A stretch of DNA of 64,000 nt from Maledivibacter sp. (lineage in GTDB: Bacteria; Bacillota; Clostridia; Peptostreptococcales; Caminicellaceae), in the NCBI GenBank assembly GCA_025210375.1, contig JAOASB010000012.1, positions 31,100 through 95,099 on the forward strand, read 5' to 3'. Of the stretch, positions 27,275 to 36,361 are shown one piece after another. Position numbers and translations under genes: made by a program. Every line of letters starts with the position of its first letter. Positions within the stretch are counted from its first letter, which is position 1. The notes below the pieces were generated by a model. It did not search any database. It was not told where the DNA came from and worked only from the letters and a program-made list of their open reading frames with translations.

Positions 27275-28675
27275 ATGTCGAAAAGTGCTGCTGAAAGCCT
27301 ACGAAGTTCGCAGCAAGGTGGAGCAAAGGAAAAAATTCAAGAGTTTGGTAGATTTCTTAGTGGTATGGTTATGCCAAACATAGGTGCATTTATTGCTTGG
27401 GGATTGATAACAGCACTATTTATACCTACGGGTTGGACTCCAAATGAGAAGCTAAGTGCTTTAGTAGGTCCTATGATTTTGTATTTGCTACCATTATTAA
27501 TTGGCTATACTGGTGGGAAATTAGTAGGAGGTACAAGGGGAGGAGTCATTGGAGCAGTGGCAACCATGGGAGTAGTTGTTGGAGTAGATATTCCTATGTT
27601 TATAGGGGCTATGATAATGGGACCTGTGGGAGGCTATATAATAAAGAAATTTGATGAGGCTATAGAAGGTAAAGTAGTATCGGGATTTGAAATGTTAGTG
27701 AACAATTTTTCTGCAGGAATTATAGGTATGATATTAGCTTTAGTGGCTTATTTAGGAATAGGCCCAGTAGTATTAGGATTAAATAATATATTAAAATCTG
27801 GAGTAGCGACAATAGTAAATGCCGGTTTACTACCCCTTTCATCCTTGTTTATTGAACCAGGTAAAATACTATTTCTAAATAATGCAATAAACCATGGCGT
27901 GTTAGGCCCCCTAGGCCTACAAGAAGCAAAGGAACTAGGAAAGTCAATATTCTTCCTATTAGAAACAAACCCAGGGCCTGGACTAGGAATATTATTGGCC
28001 TATTGGGTATTTAGCAAAGGAATGGTAAAACAATCAGCACCTGGAGCAATTATAATACACTTCTTAGGTGGAATACATGAGATATATTTTCCATACGTTT
28101 TAATGAATCCGATATTAGTGTTAGCTGTAATGGCAGGAGGAGCAAGTGGAGTTCTTACCTTTAGCCTTTTTGGAGCAGGGCTTGTTGCAACACCATCACC
28201 GGGAAGCATCTTTGCATTGCTGGCGATGACTCCAAAGGGTGGCTTTATAGGTGTAATACTGGGGGTAATAGTATCCACAGCAGTTTCCTTCCTTGTGGCT
28301 GCATTCTTCATAAAAAGAAAGAGCAATACTATTGTGGAAGAAGGACTAGAAAGTGCAAAGGAAAGGGTAATGGAATTGAAGGGCAAGAAATTTAAGCAAG
28401 GAGTTAAGAAAATTGTATTTGCATGTGATGCAGGTATGGGATCAAGTGCCATGGGGGCATCGACCTTAAGGAAAAAATTAGAAAAAGCTGGGATAGATGT
28501 TGAGACAGTCAATAGTGCAATTGATCAGATACCCGGGGATGCAGATATAGTCATTAGTCATAGCAGACTGACTCAAAGGGCAAAGGCCACAGCACCCAAT
28601 GCTGAACATATTTCAATTGATAACTTTATAGGGAGCCCAGTATATGATGAATTAGTAAAGAGATTATCAAAATAG
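27275..28675 (+). CDS. mtlA: PTS mannitol-type transporter, EIICB
   Basis: Imports and phosphorylates a hexitol, most likely mannitol or a relative. The EIIC part (residues about 25-345) has eight or so helices and typical MtlA segments: [60 protein letters not shown] and [15 protein letters not shown]. The EIIB domain (about 370-466) has the phospho-Cys motif [15 protein letters not shown]. The EIIA domain is encoded separately at 31271. Ribosome site AAGGAGGAG. Controlled by the operator/promoter just upstream. Confidence 0.93.
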   Translation: MSKSAAESLRSSQQGGAKEKIQEFGRFLSGMVMPNIGAFIAWGLITALFIPTGWTPNEKLSALVGPMILYLLPLLIGYTGGKLVGGTRGGVIGAVATMGVVVGVDIPMFIGAMIMGPVGGYIIKKFDEAIEGKVVSGFEMLVNNFSAGIIGMILALVAYLGIGPVVLGLNNILKSGVATIVNAGLLPLSSLFIEPGKILFLNNAINHGVLGPLGLQEAKELGKSIFFLLETNPGPGLGILLAYWVFSKGMVKQSAPGAIIIHFLGGIHEIYFPYVLMNPILVLAVMAGGASGVLTFSLFGAGLVATPSPGSIFALLAMTPKGGFIGVILGVIVSTAVSFLVAAFFIKRKSNTIVEEGLESAKERVMELKGKKFKQGVKKIVFACDAGMGSSAMGASTLRKKLEKAGIDVETVNSAIDQIPGDADIVISHSRLTQRAKATAPNAEHISIDNFIGSPVYDELVKRLSK

Positions 28676-28707
28676 TAAGTGGATGGGGCTTTATATATTA
28701 ATTAAAG

Positions 28708-28736
28708 CAGTGAAGATATAGTTCTTCACTGTTTTA
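28708..28736 (+). terminator. Terminator after EIICB
   Basis: CAGTGAAG-ATATAGTT-CTTCACTG stem followed by TTTTAG. Confidence 0.75.
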
Positions 28737-28741
28737 GTTAT

Positions 28742-28819
28742 TTGAGGGGGACTGCATAACTCTAACTTGGCTAAGGCTAATATGGGAATATCATCCTTGA
28801 ATTATACAATTTACTCATT
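28742..28819. repeat. Dispersed repeat family 1, copy C
   Basis: TTGAGGGGGACTGCATAACT at the left, ACTTGGCTAAGGCTAATATG and GGAATATCATCCTTGAATTA inside, ATTATACAATTTACTCA at the right. Confidence 0.7.
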
Positions 28820-28836
28820 TATAAAATATTGAAAAA

Positions 28837-28857
28837 TGTCATTAATAAATAATGACA
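28837..28857. promoter_or_regulatory. Operator upstream of the MtlR-type activator gene
   Basis: TGTCATTA-ATAAA-TAATGACA, a perfect 8-bp inverted repeat, 18 bases before the -35 box; a TGTCACTAATAAAG half-site lies at 28934. Same motif and nearly the same placement as the operator at 27122. Confidence 0.6.
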
Positions 28858-28875
28858 AAGAAAATTATGTTTAAC

Positions 28876-28905
28876 TTGATTTCAAGCTTTTTCCAAGGAT
28901 ATAAT
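28876..28905 (+). promoter_or_regulatory. Promoter of the mtlR operon
   Basis: TTGATT, 18-base spacer, TATAAT. Confidence 0.6.
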
Positions 28906-29060
28906 GAAACTAAAGAGAATTGCTAATTTACTAATGTCACTAATAAAGATAATCGCTTCAGGCCGATGACCAAAGCCCAATTTCTTCTTTGCCGATTAAT
29001 TCCAGTCTGCTGTGAACTTGAACTTTTGTTGAAACCTGGAATGTTGTGGAGGTTATATAC

Positions 29061-29099
29061 ATGCTGAAGCCAATATCTATAACGAATGAGGGTGAGTAA
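29061..29099 (+). CDS. Possible 12-residue leader peptide
   Basis: ATG with TGGAGG eight bases before it encodes MLKPISITNEGE and stops at TAA, two bases before the GTG of the activator gene. The ribosome site spacing is good and the position fits translational coupling, but so short a frame can arise by chance. Confidence 0.3.
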   Translation: MLKPISITNEGE

Positions 29100-29101
29100 A
29101 T

Positions 29102-31258
29102 GTGACTGAGTTATCATTATCTTCAAGGACAAAAGGAATTCTGGAAATAATTAGTAATGAATGCAACACAATTACTATAAAGGAAATAGCAAAAAGATTA
29201 GCCGTTAGTTCTAGAACCATATTAAGGGAAATGCCTTCCGTTGAAAAATGGCTTGAAAGTAATGAATTTCAATTAATAAAGAAACCGAGGGTGGGAATAA
29301 AGCTAGTGGCTACATTAGACGATAAAGAAAGATTAAAAAGTTTATTGGAGGATGAATCGGTTGAAAAAACCTTTACGCCAGAGGAAAGACAATCATTGAT
29401 TATTGGAGAGCTTTTACAAAACAAGGAACCCACAAAGCTGTATTACTTTTCCAGTAGTTTTAAAGTGTCGGAAGGAACCATAAGCCATGATCTTGATAAG
29501 GTAGAAGCTTGGTTTGAAAAGTACAAATTGACATTAGTTAGGAAACCAGGACTTGGAGTATATTTAAAGGGTAAGGAAAATACATTTAGAAAAGCTATGA
29601 TTAATTTACTGTATGAGAATCTGAATGAAGAGCAGATATTAAATGTAATTCGTCAAAATTTGACCCCTGGTAACAAATCAAATGGAAGGATTGAAATTAA
29701 TACTAAAAATAGGCTAATGAACCTAATAGACAAAGAAATAATAAAGACCATAGAACAAACAATACATGAAGCAGAAGGAGACTTGGAATATAGGCTTACA
29801 GATAGTTCTTATGCAGGATTAATTGTTCATCTCGCCCTAGCCATACAGAGAATAAAAAATAATGAAAACATCACAATGAAGGATGAATTTTTAACGGAGC
29901 TTAGTGAAAGTCAAGAATATACAACAGCGGAGAAAATAGCATATAAGATAGCTAAATCCTTAAATATAGAGATTCCTAATGATGAAATAGGATATATAAC
30001 AATGCACCTAAAGGGTTCAAAAATGAGAAATGGAGCATATAAGGGGGATTCTAAGGGTGTTGACGAATTTATAATAGGAAATTTTGAACTAACTAAGCTG
30101 GTAAATGAAATGATCAAAATTGCAGAGGAAAAATCAGGCTATTCCTTAAAGGGAAATGAAAATCTTTTAGTCGGATTAGTAAGTCACTTAAGACCTACTA
30201 TTAATAGGTTAAAGATGAATTTAGATATTAGAAACCCCCTGTTGGAAAAGATAAAGGAAATGTATCCTGGGATATTTAGTATCAGTGCAAAATGTGCAGA
30301 GGTTATAAATAAAAGGTTCAATTTAGAGATGCCTGAAGCTGAAATAGGGTTTATTGCCATGCACATAGGGGCGGCAATAGAAAAAGAAAGACGAAGGGTA
30401 GAAAAAGACAATAGGATTTATAATGTTGTAGTTGCTTGTACTAGTGGAATTGGTACATCTAAGCTTTTGGCCACAAGATTAAAAAAAGAATTTAATAATT
30501 TACAGATTATAGATACCATTTCTACTATTGAAATCAATGAAGAATGGCTTAAAAAAAATGAAGTCGATCTGGTCATTTCAACTGTTTATGTAAAGGAGAA
30601 GTCTATCCCAATAGTAAATGTAAATCCAGTTTTATTGAAGAATGATATAAATAGGATAAAAAAAATATTAGAAAAGCTAAATGTATATTCGGTAAAGAAT
30701 TTATACACTAGTAATCAAAAAAATATTGACTTGATGGATAGGGCCAGTGCTTTGAAGGATTATGGGGAGGGTGTAATTGAAATCTTAAGTAATTTCTTTT
30801 TTGAAGAAAGCATACATGCTAATAGCATTAATGAATTAATTAGATGTGTGAGTTCCCTGGTAGGTAAAAATAAGGAAGAAGTAGATATTATTGAAAGGGA
30901 TTTAAAAGAAAGGGAGAAGCATGGGAGTACCATACTAAATGGAAAAGAACTGATCCTATTACATTGCCGAACCAATGGGGTTAATACCCTTAAGCTTGGG
31001 GTGGCCAGATTAAGCCCACAAAAACCAATTTTTTGCATGAATACAAATGGAGATAAGGAAAAAATAGTTACAGCTTTGGTCATGATGACTCCCTTTAATA
31101 AAAGCAACAGACACTTAGAAGCCATTAGTGAGATTAGTAGAAATCTGATAGACGATCCCATGTTTATCGATGTTTTAGCTAGGGGAACAAAGAAGGATAT
31201 ATATAATGCAGTAAATGGTGTTTTAAATGGATTTCTTGATTCTAGAATTAAAATGTAG
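29102..31258 (+). CDS. mtlR: PRD-containing transcriptional activator, BglG/MtlR family
   Basis: Hexitol PTS regulator controlled by phosphorylation. GTG start after GAGGGTGAGTAA. Two N-terminal helix-turn-helix regions (KEIAKRLAVSSRTIL near residue 30; KVSEGTISHDLDK near 120), PRD1 (about 185-295) and PRD2 (about 310-410, with MPEAEIGFIAMHIGAA), a GatB-like EIIB domain (about 445-530, VVACTSGIGTSKLLATRL with its Cys), and an EIIA-like domain (about 575-715, HGSTILNGKELILLHCRT). The domain order is that of MtlR/ManR activators rather than RNA-binding antiterminators. First gene of the operon encoding EIIA, PfkB kinase, dehydrogenase and HPr. Confidence 0.9.
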   Translation: MTELSLSSRTKGILEIISNECNTITIKEIAKRLAVSSRTILREMPSVEKWLESNEFQLIKKPRVGIKLVATLDDKERLKSLLEDESVEKTFTPEERQSLIIGELLQNKEPTKLYYFSSSFKVSEGTISHDLDKVEAWFEKYKLTLVRKPGLGVYLKGKENTFRKAMINLLYENLNEEQILNVIRQNLTPGNKSNGRIEINTKNRLMNLIDKEIIKTIEQTIHEAEGDLEYRLTDSSYAGLIVHLALAIQRIKNNENITMKDEFLTELSESQEYTTAEKIAYKIAKSLNIEIPNDEIGYITMHLKGSKMRNGAYKGDSKGVDEFIIGNFELTKLVNEMIKIAEEKSGYSLKGNENLLVGLVSHLRPTINRLKMNLDIRNPLLEKIKEMYPGIFSISAKCAEVINKRFNLEMPEAEIGFIAMHIGAAIEKERRRVEKDNRIYNVVVACTSGIGTSKLLATRLKKEFNNLQIIDTISTIEINEEWLKKNEVDLVISTVYVKEKSIPIVNVNPVLLKNDINRIKKILEKLNVYSVKNLYTSNQKNIDLMDRASALKDYGEGVIEILSNFFFEESIHANSINELIRCVSSLVGKNKEEVDIIERDLKEREKHGSTILNGKELILLHCRTNGVNTLKLGVARLSPQKPIFCMNTNGDKEKIVTALVMMTPFNKSNRHLEAISEISRNLIDDPMFIDVLARGTKKDIYNAVNGVLNGFLDSRIKM

Positions 31259-31270
31259 GAGGGGATAGAT

Positions 31271-31906
31271 ATGGTGATAAAGCTTGGAATCAGCCATGTA
31301 CCACTTGCAATAATAAAACAAGGGGGGGCCATGGGAATAGTAATACTCGGAATAGTTTTAATCCTATTAACAGCTTTTATTTTAAAAAGGATAAATACAA
31401 CTAATAACAAGGCTCACCTTAAAAATACTACTAACAATAAAGAAGCCATGGGAAATAAAGGTGCTGAAAAGCATTCTAATGGAATACTAAGAAAAGAAAA
31501 CATACTATTAAACTTAGGCAAAATAAAAAAAGCTGATGCTATACAAATGGCGGGTCAACTTTTAATTGATGGGGGATATACAGGACAGGGGTATATACAA
31601 GCAATGTTAGAAAGAGAAAAGGTTGTATCAACTTATATTGGGAATGGAGTAGCTATACCCCATGGTGTGGGCTCATCTAAAAATCAGATAAAGCAATCTG
31701 GGATTGTAGTTCTCCAATTCCCACAGGGAATAGATTTTGGAGATGGCAATACGGCTTACTTGATTATTGGAATAGCAGGTAAGGGGGATGAACACTTGAA
31801 GATACTTTCTAATATTGCAGCATCTTTGGAAAATGAAAAAGTAGTAGAAAAGCTTGTGAACACAAAGAATGTAAATGATATTTATGATATATTTATTAGC
31901 AACTAA
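31271..31906 (+). CDS. PTS mannitol/fructose-type EIIA with N-terminal membrane anchor
   Basis: Phosphocarrier that passes phosphate from HPr to EIICB. The catalytic EIIA domain spans residues about 72-211, with the phospho-His in NGVAIPHGVGSS (His131) and FGDGNTAYLIIGIAGKGDEH typical of MtlF. Unusually, residues about 20-38 (AMGIVILGIVLILLTAFIL) form a membrane helix followed by a low-complexity Asn/Lys linker. The start at 31271 has a strong TAGGAGGGG site and there is no comparable site before the domain, so the extension is probably translated. It follows mtlR by 12 bases. Confidence 0.85.
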   Translation: MVIKLGISHVPLAIIKQGGAMGIVILGIVLILLTAFILKRINTTNNKAHLKNTTNNKEAMGNKGAEKHSNGILRKENILLNLGKIKKADAIQMAGQLLIDGGYTGQGYIQAMLEREKVVSTYIGNGVAIPHGVGSSKNQIKQSGIVVLQFPQGIDFGDGNTAYLIIGIAGKGDEHLKILSNIAASLENEKVVEKLVNTKNVNDIYDIFISN

Positions 31907-31927
31907 TCTAGAGGAAGGAGTGATGTA

Positions 31928-32884
31928 GTGATTACTACCATAACTTTGAACCCTGCCATAGATAAAACAATGATAATAGACAATTTTCAAGCTGGAAAAG
32001 TAAATAGGGAGTTAAGCCTAAGAATAGATGCTGCAGGAAAGGGAATAAATGTATCAAAGGTCATACAAAAACTTGGTGGGAAAAGCCAAGCTATGGGAAT
32101 ACTTGCTGGCAATACAGGAGAATTTATAAAAAATGAATTAGATAGAATGAAAATCGAATATGATTTTATGATGATAGAGGGACAAACCAGGACGAATACA
32201 AAGATAGTAGATAGAGAAAATAATTTAGTCACCGATATAAATGAAAACGGGCCATGGGTTTCCCATGAGGATTTAAAGAAATTTGAAAAGAATATTATGG
32301 ATGGACTATCTAAAGGGTCTATAGCAGTATTTTCTGGAAGTGTACCTAGAAATGTAGATAAAAAAATATACACTCGCTTAATTAATGGAGCCAAGGCTAA
32401 GGGTGCAAAAACCATTTTGGATGCCGATGGAGAGCTGTTGATAGAAGGATTGAAGGCAGGCCCTTATCTTGTAAAACCTAATATACACGAGTTAGAAAAA
32501 ATATTTTCTATAAAGATAGAAAGTACAGAAGAGATTATAAGATATGGAAAGAAAATTTTAGAATATGGTGTAGATTATGTAGTTGTTTCCCGTGGAGAAG
32601 AGGGCTCAGTTTTGATAAGTAATAATGAAATTGCCATAGTAAAGGGTATAAAAGTTGAAGCAAAGAGTACGGTGGGGGCAGGAGATTCATTGGTGGCTGC
32701 CATATCATTATCAATTAGTAGGGGGTATACTTTGGAAGATACGATAAAATTAGCTGTTGCCACAAGCATAGCCAGTGTCATGACCGATGGAACACAATCA
32801 GGGAGTATGGATACCATTAATGAATTAATAGAAAAAGTAGAGTTTAAATTAGTTGATAGGGGGATGATTAAAGATGAAAACTAG
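31928..32884 (+). CDS. PfkB-family sugar-phosphate kinase (1-phosphofructokinase/tagatose-6-phosphate kinase type)
   Basis: Phosphorylates a ketohexose phosphate to a bisphosphate. 318 residues. Motifs: TLNPAIDKTMIIDNFQAGKV at the start as in FruK/LacC, AAGKGINVSKVIQKLGG substrate region, IAVFSGSVPRNV, and the catalytic VGAGDSLVAA with the general-base Asp. GTG start after GGAAGGAGTGATGTA. Overlaps the next gene by 11 bases. The exact substrate (fructose-1-P, tagatose-6-P or another) cannot be decided from sequence alone. Confidence 0.87.
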   Translation: MITTITLNPAIDKTMIIDNFQAGKVNRELSLRIDAAGKGINVSKVIQKLGGKSQAMGILAGNTGEFIKNELDRMKIEYDFMMIEGQTRTNTKIVDRENNLVTDINENGPWVSHEDLKKFEKNIMDGLSKGSIAVFSGSVPRNVDKKIYTRLINGAKAKGAKTILDADGELLIEGLKAGPYLVKPNIHELEKIFSIKIESTEEIIRYGKKILEYGVDYVVVSRGEEGSVLISNNEIAIVKGIKVEAKSTVGAGDSLVAAISLSISRGYTLEDTIKLAVATSIASVMTDGTQSGSMDTINELIEKVEFKLVDRGMIKDEN

Positions 32885-34127
32885 AGCAGTAAGAATGTAT
32901 GGGAAAGATGACTTAAGATTAGAAGAATTTGAGCTTCCAGAAATAAAGGATGATGAGATTCTAGTCACAATTGTTTCAAACAGTATTTGTATGTCTACCT
33001 ACAAAGCGGCGAAACAAGGAGCAATGCATAAAAGAGTACCTGAAGACGTTGCGATTAATCCAATAATAACGGGGCATGAGTTTTCCGGTGAAATTATAAA
33101 GGTTGGGGATAAATGGAAGAATAAATTTAAAGCAGGAAATAAATATGCCCTTCAGCCAGCATTGAATTACAAAGGCAGTCCATATTCACCGGGATATTCC
33201 TATAAGTTTTTTGGAGGTAATGCGACCTATGCAATTATTCCCCAGGAGGTTATGGAGCTTGGATGTTTAATCAATTATGGTGGAGAAGGCTTTTTTGAAG
33301 CATCTTTAGCTGAGCCCATGTCATGCATAATAGGTGGTTTCCATTCAAATTATCATACCAAAAGCGGAGTATATAAGCATGAAATGGGAATAACCCCCAA
33401 GGGTAAAATGGCAATACTAGGAGGAGCAGGGCCCATGGGCCTTGGAGCAATAGATTATATTATTCATTGTGAAAGAAAACCAAAGCTTTTAGTTATAACT
33501 GATATTGATGACAAAAGGCTGGAAAGGGCTCAAAGTATACTTACTATAGAAGAAGCAGAAAAAAATGGTGTGGAGTTAAAATATGTTAACACAAAGAATT
33601 TTGAAAATCCCGATGAATATCTAATGTCCCTTACGGATAATAAAGGATTTGATGATGTATATGTCTATGCCCCCATTGAAGTTCTTGCAGAGCAAGGGGA
33701 TAAAATATTAGGTAAGGATGGATGCTTGAACTTTTTTGCTGGCCCTACTAATAAGCAGTTTTCAGCAAAGGTAAATTATTATGATGTTCATTATTCAGCG
33801 ACCCATATAATAGGTTCTACTGGGGGGAATACAGAGGATTTAATTGAGTCGTTAGAAATGACAAGCAAGGGACTAATCAACCCTGCAGTAATGGTCACCC
33901 ATGTGGGGGGGTTAAATAGTGCAGGGGAAACCATACTAAATTTACCTAATATTCCTGGTGGAAAGAAACTTATTTACACCAATATAGATATGGAATTAAC
34001 TGCCATAGAAGATTTTGAAAAAAAGGGAAAAACCGATAAGTTTTTTGCAAAATTAGCTGAAATAACTAGTAGATATAATGGATTATGGTCCTTAGAAGCT
34101 GAAAAGTATTTATTAGAAAATAAATAG
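32874..34127 (+). CDS. Zinc-dependent dehydrogenase, L-sorbose-1-phosphate reductase-like (SorE)
   Basis: Medium-chain dehydrogenase that probably interconverts a hexitol phosphate and a ketose phosphate. Catalytic zinc ligands are visible as Cys39 (SICMSTYKA) and His68-Glu69 (ITGHEFSGEI) with a further Glu in ASLAEPMSC. The nucleotide-binding motif is AILGGAGPMGLGAIDYI. Length (417) and segments such as FFGGNATYAIIPQEV and INPAVMVTHVGGL fit SorE-type enzymes. In this island it takes the place that mtlD (mannitol-1-P 5-dehydrogenase) has in standard mannitol operons. Confidence 0.85.
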   Translation: MKTRAVRMYGKDDLRLEEFELPEIKDDEILVTIVSNSICMSTYKAAKQGAMHKRVPEDVAINPIITGHEFSGEIIKVGDKWKNKFKAGNKYALQPALNYKGSPYSPGYSYKFFGGNATYAIIPQEVMELGCLINYGGEGFFEASLAEPMSCIIGGFHSNYHTKSGVYKHEMGITPKGKMAILGGAGPMGLGAIDYIIHCERKPKLLVITDIDDKRLERAQSILTIEEAEKNGVELKYVNTKNFENPDEYLMSLTDNKGFDDVYVYAPIEVLAEQGDKILGKDGCLNFFAGPTNKQFSAKVNYYDVHYSATHIIGSTGGNTEDLIESLEMTSKGLINPAVMVTHVGGLNSAGETILNLPNIPGGKKLIYTNIDMELTAIEDFEKKGKTDKFFAKLAEITSRYNGLWSLEAEKYLLENK

Positions 34128-34154
34128 AAGATAAAATATTGAAGGGAGCCGGAT

Positions 34155-34418
34155 ATGTATAAGGTAGAAGTAATATTGACCAATGAAACTGGACTTCATG
34201 CAAGGCCAGCTAGTTTGTTGGTAAAGGAAGCATCAAAATATGTATCGGAAATAAAGCTGATAAAAGCTGATAGGGAATATAATGCAAAGAGTATAATGGG
34301 CATTTTATCTATGGGAGCTAATAAAGGTACGAAATTGACCATTGCCGCAGAGGGAAGGGATGAAAAGGCAGCAGTTATGGGCTTAAAGGCTTTAGTTGAC
34401 AGGGGTTTTTCCGAATAG
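34155..34418 (+). CDS. HPr-family phosphocarrier protein
   Basis: 87-residue phosphocarrier with the phospho-His motif ETGLHARPAS (His15) and a regulatory Ser site AKSIMGILSMG (Ser46 region) that HPr kinase could modify. As the last gene of the PTS operon it is more likely a dedicated HPr for the hexitol system than the housekeeping PtsH. Ribosome site GAAGGGAGCCGG. Confidence 0.93.
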   Translation: MYKVEVILTNETGLHARPASLLVKEASKYVSEIKLIKADREYNAKSIMGILSMGANKGTKLTIAAEGRDEKAAVMGLKALVDRGFSE

Positions 34419-34467
34419 ATAGGCGGAGAGTATAAAAATCTCAAAAAATAAAATAAAAACTTATGTT

Positions 34468-34506
34468 AAAAAAGAAGCTTGATAATAAATCATAGCTTCT
34501 TTTTTA
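34468..34506 (+). terminator. Terminator of the PTS operon
   Basis: AAAAAAGAAGCT/AGCTTCTTTTTT stem followed by T-run; symmetrical enough to work from both sides. Confidence 0.85.
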
Positions 34507-34523
34507 TCCATTTCTTAAAGGGG

Positions 34524-34575
34524 CAGGTATTGAATAATTTACTTAATATAAAGTAAGTAAAATTTTCAATACCTG
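34524..34575. repeat. Long nested palindrome between convergent operons
   Basis: CAGGTATTGAA ... TTCAATACCTG enclosing AATTTACTTA ... TAAGTAAAATT around an eight-base loop, giving about 21 paired bases with one small interruption. It lies 15 bases from the end of the symporter gene on the other strand and has no U-tract. Confidence 0.65.
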
Positions 34576-34589
34576 ACCAATATATATAG

Positions 34590-35951
34590 TTAATTAGAAC
34601 CTAAAAGCTTGTTCAATAATCCCGTTGAATTTAGCAAGATTAAAAAGATAGCAGCAGGAGCTAAAAACTTGATTATGAAGCTATAAAGACCCTTGGCCCT
34701 TAATTTATAAAGACCTTGGCTAGTAATTTCTTTAATAGTATTTTCAGTACCCCATACCCATCCTACAAAGATACTGATCAGTAATCCGCCTATTGGTAGG
34801 AAGATATTTGAAGTTATAAAATCAAATAGACCAAAGAAAGTTTTTCCAAATATAGTGACATTACTCCATGGGCCAAAGGACATTATGCTAAGTAATGATA
34901 CTAAGAATATTGCTGAAGATACAAGGATTGTAGCCTTTTTTCTTTTAAGACCAAATTCCTCTATTGCAAAGGACACAACTACTTCTAAAAGGGAAATAGT
35001 AGATGTTATAGCAGCAATTCCTATAAGGGAGAAGAATAAAAATCCAAAAATATTCCCAAAGGGCATTTCACTAAATACTGCTGGCAATGTAACAAAGATT
35101 AGTCCTGCTCCTTTTGTCGGCTCCAGACCATATGCAAATACTGCTGGGAAGATAACTAAACCAGCCATTAAGGCAATAACGGTATCAGCTATGGTAACCT
35201 GAATTGCTAATTTAACTATATCTTCTTTTCTATCAATATAACTCCCATAGGTCAGTATAATACCCATGCCTAAGCTTAATGTAAAGAAGGAATGGCCAAG
35301 GGCCTCTAGAACTCCCTTTGTAGTCAACTGTGAGAAATCAGGCTTGAAAAGGAACTCAACCCCCTTTGAAGCTCCATCTAAAGTCAAAGATCTAAACATT
35401 AATAGTATTAGAATACCAAATAAAACCGGCATTAATATCTTACAATATTTCTCCACACCGTTTTTTATTCCAGATATCACCACAAGTGCGGTTAGTACAA
35501 TTACTACAAAGGTACAGATTATAGATTCCGTAGAGTTTCCAATGATTCCTTCAAAATAAGCACCTAAATTAGCAGGAGCTACGGATACTATTTTTCCCGT
35601 TGCCGCTCTACCTATGTAGGATAATATCCATCCTGCAATCATTGCATAATATGAAAGTATTATAAAAGCAGTTAATGTAGCTAAGTAGCCCGATAAAAAC
35701 CATGGTTTTTTAGGTTCTATTTTTTTAAATGAACCAACAGCATTTGCTTGGGTTTTCCTACCTAATACAAATTCAGATATCATTACAGGTAAACCTATTA
35801 AAGCTATACAAACTAAATAAACTAAAATAAAAGCTGCTCCTCCGTTTTTCCCAGTAATATAAGGGAATTTCCATATATTACCTAGACCGATGGCAGAACC
35901 CGCTGCAGCTGCCAGTATACCTAATTTTGATCCAAAATTATCTCTTTTCAT
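34590..35951 (-). CDS. Sodium-dependent amino-acid symporter (NSS/SNF family)
   Basis: LeuT/MhsT-type sodium:amino-acid importer. 453 residues with 11-12 helices. Family motifs: the unwound TM1 region LAAAAGSAIGLGNIWKFPYI, GGAAFILVYLVCIALIGLP, and a helix-6 region HSFFTLSLGMGIILTYGSY. The start at 35951 is chosen because AAAGGA lies eight bases before it; an ATG at 35960 overlaps that site. The gene is preceded by a full T-box leader, so expression should rise when a particular amino acid is scarce; the transporter probably carries that amino acid. Confidence 0.92.
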   Translation of the reverse strand: MKRDNFGSKLGILAAAAGSAIGLGNIWKFPYITGKNGGAAFILVYLVCIALIGLPVMISEFVLGRKTQANAVGSFKKIEPKKPWFLSGYLATLTAFIILSYYAMIAGWILSYIGRAATGKIVSVAPANLGAYFEGIIGNSTESIICTFVVIVLTALVVISGIKNGVEKYCKILMPVLFGILILLMFRSLTLDGASKGVEFLFKPDFSQLTTKGVLEALGHSFFTLSLGMGIILTYGSYIDRKEDIVKLAIQVTIADTVIALMAGLVIFPAVFAYGLEPTKGAGLIFVTLPAVFSEMPFGNIFGFLFFSLIGIAAITSTISLLEVVVSFAIEEFGLKRKKATILVSSAIFLVSLLSIMSFGPWSNVTIFGKTFFGLFDFITSNIFLPIGGLLISIFVGWVWGTENTIKEITSQGLYKLRAKGLYSFIIKFLAPAAIFLILLNSTGLLNKLLGSN

Positions 35952-36022
35952 TTTTGTCATCCTTTCAAGTCATATTTGTATAAAAAATTCATATCTTAAT
36001 CAACAATGCCCATTCTCTAGAC

Positions 36023-36345
36023 TAAAAATAAAAAATCCTTCATCTCTATAGATATTCAATAAATACCTATAGGGACGAAGGATTATAATCTCCGTGGTAC
36101 CACCCTATTTTACAATAATAATAATTGCATCTTTATTCAGGTCGAAATAAAGTCTAATTGACTTCATATGAACCATAGCCATATATTGGTGGCAGCCATC
36201 CTTATTTACTGGGTATTCCTTTCAATTCGGCAACTCAGGAGGGATCATTATATACTTACCTTAACACTAACTTTCAGCAAATGTTAGTTCTCTGTAGTCA
36301 AAGTATCAGCATTTTTCTCTCCGTCTTTGTTTTAAAAATATGAAT
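36023..36345 (-). promoter_or_regulatory. T-box riboswitch leader
   Basis: On the minus strand the leader has a Stem I region (GACGGAGAGA, ACAGAGAA, TGCTGAAAG, then ATAATGATCCCTCC), the T-box antiterminator AGGGTGGTACCACGG (36091-36106), and a terminator whose arms ATCCTTC and GAAGGAT lie at 36077-36083 and 36035-36041, followed by TTTTTTATTTTT. The specifier is probably AUC (Ile), just before the closing CCTCC of Stem I, but this needs a structural alignment. Confidence 0.92.
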
Positions 36346-36361
36346 TTTGAAGACAAGTATT

